In this document: positions 59,258 to 64,000 of the stretch, in pieces | Layout of the letters: every line of letters starts with the position of its first letter | Position numbering within the stretch: the first letter of the stretch is position 1 | Assembly (NCBI GenBank): GCA_033030425.1 | Contig: JAUFSD010000001.1 | Span: 496,001 to 560,000 of the forward strand | Length of the DNA: 64,000 nucleotides | From: Verpa conica | Lineage: Eukaryota; Ascomycota; Pezizomycetes; Pezizales; Morchellaceae | Direction: 5' to 3' | Notes under the pieces: generated by a model | What the model saw: the letters and a program-made list of their open reading frames with translations, nothing else | Database searches by the model: none | What the model was told of the DNA's origin: nothing | Translations under genes and position numbers: made by a program

Positions 59258-60987
59258 CTACTCGAACCCCTGTAGCGCTTTCGAAAACCTTTCCCTACAC
59301 TCATCCTTCCCCAAATTTTCGTGTTCACATGCAACTTGATACAGCCACAACACCTGCCATTTCTTATCACTCTTATCTGGGAACTGCTCAATAATTTCCG
59401 GCACAACAGCGCCTCTACATGCTTTAGCAAAGATACTACAAACATCAAGAGTGATATTTTTAGTGCAATGACCATAAATAGCACTGCAGAGTTTGTGTAC
59501 CTCAGTGACTTTGTCAACGACGAGAGCTTGGTCGAGCCCGGGGGTGACTCGACGGGTGTGTCTGTGGATGTGACGTTTATGGTGAGCGATCACCCCCACT
59601 TCAAGATCTCTCTTTGGAATAGGCGGGAGGAGAATTCTACCGCGTTCAGAACGAGCGGTTAGACTAGAGGCTTCAGCGGGTGGGTTTGGAAATTTTCCCT
59701 TGCAGTTACGGGCAGCACCACAGGAAAGACAGTATTGCTGGTAGGTTTCACAGTATGTATTCCACCTGGTGCAGCCTTTATGACCGGTTGCTGGTGCGGT
59801 ATCATAGCAGGTAGTGAGTTGGTTCCAGGCATTTTCTGAAGCCTGGGTTTGGGAAGATTGTTAGTCAAAGCTAAAGCGGGGTGAGAGGGGATAATGTACA
59901 CTCCAGCACGAAGCTTCATCCTTTATATCTGGAACCGGACGAGCACACCAATCTGCATTACTAACTAGGCAGATGGGATATTTCTTGGGGAATTCGGCTG
60001 GAACTCTTGTACCACCTCCTGAGTTGGTGACCTTATATGGTTCCGGGCCTGGAATACTATAAGACCTAGGATTCATATTGTTCCAGTAGTCATAAAGCAC
60101 ACCCGGGTGATTTGCAGAAACGTAGCCAGGAATCGAAACACCAGAAGGACGGGCAGAACCACCAGTAGAGAAGAGAGCAATTTGAGCACATCTATAACCC
60201 AGTTAATAAAAGTTCTCGAGCAAGTATAGTGTTTAATGTACGTACCCGATATACCACTGTGCACCACCTATAGTTTGCTAAATCCAATCTCGCATCAGTA
60301 CAAAAGAAAAGGGAAGGGCAAGTAAGATACATACAGCCTGGTGCAGGGCAAGGTGTTCACCACGCATAAGATAGTACCCGCTGTCACATAGAGCTCCTCA
60401 TTAACATCAACCACCATAACCTCGATCTAGGATCAACTAAATACCTAGCGAGATCCTTTGGAACAGTAAAAGCCATCATCCCACCACTAGACCTTAAACG
60501 CTCGGTACAAAACTTGTCGTCACTGTACCCATCATGCCAGATCTTAAACCAGCCGGAACCAGCCGCAGAATCACTCGCGAATGAATTAACGCGTTTCATA
60601 TAAACAGAACAAGGACCTAAAACAAATCAATATTTAGTTTAGAGCTCAACGAAGGCATCAACGATGAACAAAGGACGGACCCTGATGCGAAACATCAATA
60701 GGAGTATTCTGGGATCCATCCGGCCAGGTACGCCATTGAAGAGTAACTCTTGCACCTGCATCAAGAGAAACAAATTTATCGAGCGGCTTCTCACCGCCTA
60801 CATTACATGCCATCTCTGGGGACTGGATATTGACAACCGGGTTAGTGTTTTGTGGGATACGGATAGAGTTTCCATCCCCCTGGTCTACACCACCGATATG
60901 GATGTTGGTCAGCATATGATGGGCGCTGATGAAGCTTCCCAGAAAGCCGAAGACTCCGAGAAGGACAAGAGGAACATGAGAAAGCAT
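59258..60987 (-). CDS. AA9-like lytic polysaccharide monooxygenase with C-terminal extension
   Basis: 477-aa secreted copper monooxygenase-like protein, six exons: 60987-60681, 60616-60445, 60380-60335, 60277-60246, 60191-59900 and 59842-59258, all phases closing. A signal peptide ends at Ala22, so the mature chain begins with His23, as a histidine brace needs. The second brace histidine is His101 (IDVSHQGPCSVYM). GEHLALHQA (His173) and GGAQWYIGCAQI (Gln182, Tyr184) are the other AA9 hallmarks. The catalytic domain closes near SIPGYV; a further ~250 residues hold many cysteines (CLVSNADWC, CYDTAPATGHKGC, CETYQQYC) and a basic then helical tail. This subgroup is often annotated as AA9-like or GH61-like. 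Cleavage of cellulose or other glucans is inferred only. Exons 3 and 4 are 46 and 32 nt. Confidence 0.82.
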
Positions 60988-61600
60988 TTTTTATATCAAA
61001 TCCCAGGATAATAAAAGAGCAAAGTTCAACTAAAGTGGTTAAAGAGCGTGTCGATGTTGATCAACAACAAGAGGCAGAAACGTTGAAGTGTGAAGTGACA
61101 GTGATGAAGAGAAAATGATGGTGGGGAGGTCGATGTTGATGGCAGAAATAGTGGGGTTAAAAAGGGAAATGATTACACAGATACAAATAGAAAGTTTCAA
61201 GGGAAATACTACAAGATAGAACCACCAATCTTTCCACAGGAGTACACATGGTTCATCTCTGACTGCGAAATACTGGTAAGAGTCTCACCCAACTAGTGAA
61301 TGTCAATGAGCCAGTAGAAGTCAGACACCGTCCCACCGTATAGTATAGATAAGACACATCTTTCCATGTAGGCAGCCGCTTTGCTCGTGACGCTTTTACA
61401 CAGCGCCCTGCAGGGGAAGGCTAGGTCTGTAACGCAGCTATCCGAGAATCATACGTCCTGTCAGATGTTCCTCGCTAATGAGTGAGTCAATATAATGCAG
61501 ACCCCGGAAAGTGCTTACATTTGCATCATTCTTATCACCATGATAACAAGAATAGTAGCTTAAGAGAAATAATAAAAACGAAAGGGATAAAATAATAGTC
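60988..61600. other. Tandem intergenic spacer
   Basis: Region between two minus-strand genes; it serves as LPMO promoter and 3' end of the WD40 gene. The frame at 61438-61692 is chance overlap with the WD40 gene end. Confidence 0.45.
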
Positions 61601-63000
61601 TTATACTTGACCATCTGATGCACTGCCAGTATCATCACGACTAGTCTCCTCGTCCTCCTCATCCTCGGCCCTGCTCTCGTCTTTCTCTTCATCCTGCTCT
61701 ATTCGTGATAGTGTCCAGACTTTCAAACTATTATCCCAAGACCTTTCTTCTTCCTCCCTCTCGTCCTCTAGTATCACTGCTTTCCTTGATCCCGAGCAAG
61801 TAGCCAATACTGCCCCTGAAGGATGTACCACCGCACTCCCCACTACATCATTATGCGCTTTCCACTCACATTTAACACTCCCGACCTCTGACCCCTCTTT
61901 CCCGTGCCCTGCTTCCCATACTTTAACCTTTCCATCAATGCCACCACCCACGACCTCCCCTCCAAGGGCATATGCCACATCAATGCCCACCCTCTGATTT
62001 GTCCCCGCATCCCTCCCCCTAAAGCTCTCCACCCTTTCTCCAGCAACCCTAATATCATACACCGAAACAACCTCACTCTTTCTCTCCGCAATATACAAAT
62101 ACCTTCCACAGTGACTCCACACCAACTGTGTAACCCCCGCCCCATCCCCCTCAAATAACCCAAACACACCTATCGTCTCCCCCGTTCCCTCAGTAGAATA
62201 CAGTCCCACCTGCCGGCCAAATGTCCCCGCCGCCAACACCCCGGTCCCATCCGAGCTCCCTGGACACACCGCCAACGCAGACACGATACCTTTCATCGTG
62301 TGCCCAGTCTGTACACTTCTCCTTGTGGGTATTGTTTTCAGCGCAAGCATAGGCCCTTCACCATTCCTATGAATGTCAAAGAACGATATCTGTGAGGTAG
62401 TCCCCGCAATAAACCGGTTCGGGTTCGACGGAGCAAAGATCAGTGATGCAGGGGTATGGTATTTCTCGGTCATTGGGTCTATGAGAGGGTAGCTTGCGCG
62501 GGTGGTGGGAGAAAGGAGGTCATAGAGCATGATTGGGTGATCACGTGAAGAGGCAATGAAGCAGCAGGTAGAGGGATCAGGGAGTTTCATGTCAGGGTAT
62601 ATGGCCATTGCATAGGTTGGTTCTGCGGTATGAATGGAGGAGAACTGCTCTAGGTGCTTAGGGGAGTATGAGGGGTCGAGGAGGTCCACGGGACTACAGG
62701 TAGATTAGCTGGTGAGTTTCCAATGCTCTCAACAAGTAGAAGATTCCGGCCAACGTACAGCACCCATGTTCTCAACTCATTATCCTCGCTTGATGTTAAA
62801 ATACATGTGCCATCCGGTGACCTCTTGGATAGTTAGCTTTTAATCCATACTATCTCTAATCTGAGGTAAGCATACCATTGTGCACTCCTGAAGAGATTGC
62901 TTTCTTTCCCATTGCCTACCGCGCCTTGTCTCCCATCAACCCTACGATTATATGTCTTTCCTGTAGACGCGACAAGCCCTGGTGGCTTTAGTAGAGACAT
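61601..63000 (-). CDS. WD40 protein, WRAP53/TCAB1-like
   Basis: 426-aa beta-propeller protein in three exons: 63000-62876, 62821-62759 and 62693-61601, lengths closing the frame. Order of motifs: LFRSAQWSPDGTCILTSSED and NELRTWVLPVDLL (first blade), then SRDHPIMLYDLLSPTTRASY, NRFIAGTTSQISFFDIH, GIVSALAVCPGS, TFGRQVGLYSTEG, THLVWSHCG-like LVWSHCGRYLYIAERKSE, and GTNQRVGIDVAYALGGEVVG followed by KVKVWE. The TNQR(I/V) blade and overall arrangement match WRAP53/TCAB1, the Cajal-body telomerase factor, and its fungal relatives, probably nuclear. An acidic C-terminal tail (EEDEETSRDDTG) ends the protein. A GTATAAG at the stop could be a donor, so a short alternative C terminus is possible. The ATG at 63000 is the first in frame. 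Confidence 0.8.
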
Positions 63001-64000
63001 CGTATCACTCCGTCCGCTGTTGGTTGACGTTGCTAAAGGAAACAAGGATAGTAGTTGAGGCTCAAAAGCTTATCTAGAGAGAGGAGGGTCTCGGCTGGTG
63101 GCTAAATCAAATGTATACATATACATGTCTTACTATAGGACCAGGCCCGCATGTAGATATACGCGACGTGGGGGAGTATACTGTATGCAGTGTACTTTAC
63201 AGTCCTAGATTGTTTCTTTAAATTCAGTCCCATATATATACTTACTCTAGAGTACATGTATGCACGAGAACGGGTATTAATGCGCTCTAAGATGCATGAT
63301 TTCTTTTTTCCTACTTTCAAGTTATGTAACTCTTTGGACGGCCAGTCACATGATACGACTCAGCAGTTAAACGTACGAGTACATGTATACACTGCATGTT
63401 CCTATCTACAAGTACATGTAGCCATTAGTATAAATTATTTGTCCAGATAGCTAAATAATAAAGTCTCCAGCTATTTCATAATTAGTAACCGAGATAAGAG
63501 TCTCTCTCTCTCCCTCTCTCTCTCGGGGAAGTGTCCGAGTAAACAATATAAACAACCCTAGCCCCACATTGAGAAGTTGTTCCGCGACACCAGGATCTCG
63601 ACCCCAGATCTCGCCCCTAGATAAGAGACGGGATTAATGTGTATCTATATAGGTGACATCGACCTCACCCGTAGCCTGCCAAAACAGGTCTTTGAAACGA
63701 GTGCCTAAAATTCATAAGCAGGAGCCCGGGACGAAGCGCGACAATCCCCCCACATTGCGTTACCATGTATATATATTGCGCCATCCCACGTTCCTCATGA
63801 ATTTTCTAAACATAAATCGTAGCATCCAATTGCTATACTAATGTGTTTTGCTTTTTTATTTCCTATTTCTTGCGCTATTTAAACATCCGAGAGTTAGGTT
63901 CCGGGGTCGTTTCCAGATCTAGGTTTTGCCCGGGGGAACTACATGTATCTACGAGCTTTTCGTCTTTTGACCCTGCTTGAATACCATCACTAGTGTTATT
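63001..64000. other. Intergenic end of window with clustered TACATGTA and CT repeat
   Basis: No gene seen. TACATGTA occurs at 63253, 63380, 63413 and 63940, and several near matches (ATACATGT) lie around 63115-63130. A CT-rich microsatellite runs at about 63500-63525. Confidence 0.55.
63500..63525 (+). repeat. CT dinucleotide-rich microsatellite
   Basis: Interrupted TC/CT repeat (TCTCTCTCTCTCCCTCTCTC and on), intergenic. Confidence 0.85.

Noticed and set aside
63570..63630. Minus-strand GGTCGAGATCCTGG, tRNA T-arm-like
   Set aside because: Acceptor and D arms do not pair; no anticodon loop.
1..64000. CRISPR array, bacterial operons, integrases, viral genes
   Set aside because: The window is eukaryotic nuclear DNA; no regularly spaced repeats or such proteins were seen.

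Overview
The window is nuclear DNA of a filamentous ascomycete (Pezizomycotina). Most protein genes are split by short introns of about 48-117 nt with GTRNGT-type donors and CTRAC-like branch sites. Gene content is typically fungal: a lactose/hexose permease-like MFS carrier, a JLP1/TfdA-type dioxygenase, an AA9-like LPMO, a fungal PD-(D/E)XK family, FIP1, NUP49, ULA1 and TYW1. Long gene-poor intervals without a recognisable transposon would fit Pezizales, but that placement is a guess. Exon models were built by hand; each joined model is a whole number of codons and ends at an in-frame stop.

Left part (1-25.3 kb): gene-poor. It holds an MFS sugar transporter (4.1-6.2), a membrane RING E3 ligase (6.8-9.5, minus), a secreted alpha/beta hydrolase (11.3-12.6), a doubtful small membrane ORF (16.2-16.5), a twin-domain soluble ABC ATPase of the YDR061W type (22.0-23.8) and, 228 bp downstream, a membrane-anchored short-chain reductase (24.0-25.3). 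The gaps contain a (TAG)29 microsatellite and a degraded 44-nt duplication.

Middle part (26-45.5 kb): an intron-containing tRNA-Lys(CTT); a tandem duplicated pair of PD-(D/E)XK nuclease-like genes that also share upstream sequence; a cysteine-rich single-pass surface protein with a 22-residue cytoplasmic repeat; a carboxymuconolactone decarboxylase-like protein; a 2OG-Fe(II) oxygenase; the divergent housekeeping pair ULA1 and TYW1 sharing a 248-bp promoter gap; and a small secreted cysteine-rich protein.

Right part (47-64 kb): FIP1 (mRNA 3' end formation), a small basic HTH-like ORF, NUP49 (nuclear pore), a taurine-dioxygenase-like enzyme, a SHOC1/Zip2-like (DUF7102-like) protein, an AA9-like LPMO with a cysteine-rich C-terminal extension, and a WRAP53/TCAB1-like WD40 protein. 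These are unrelated neighbours; I see no metabolic cluster.

Best leads for novelty: the tandem PD-(D/E)XK pair (conserved microexon, conserved upstream DNA, one copy without the acidic tail), strong over-representation of the 8-bp palindrome TACATGTA confined to non-coding DNA, two GC-AG introns in 64 kb, and a few orphan small proteins.
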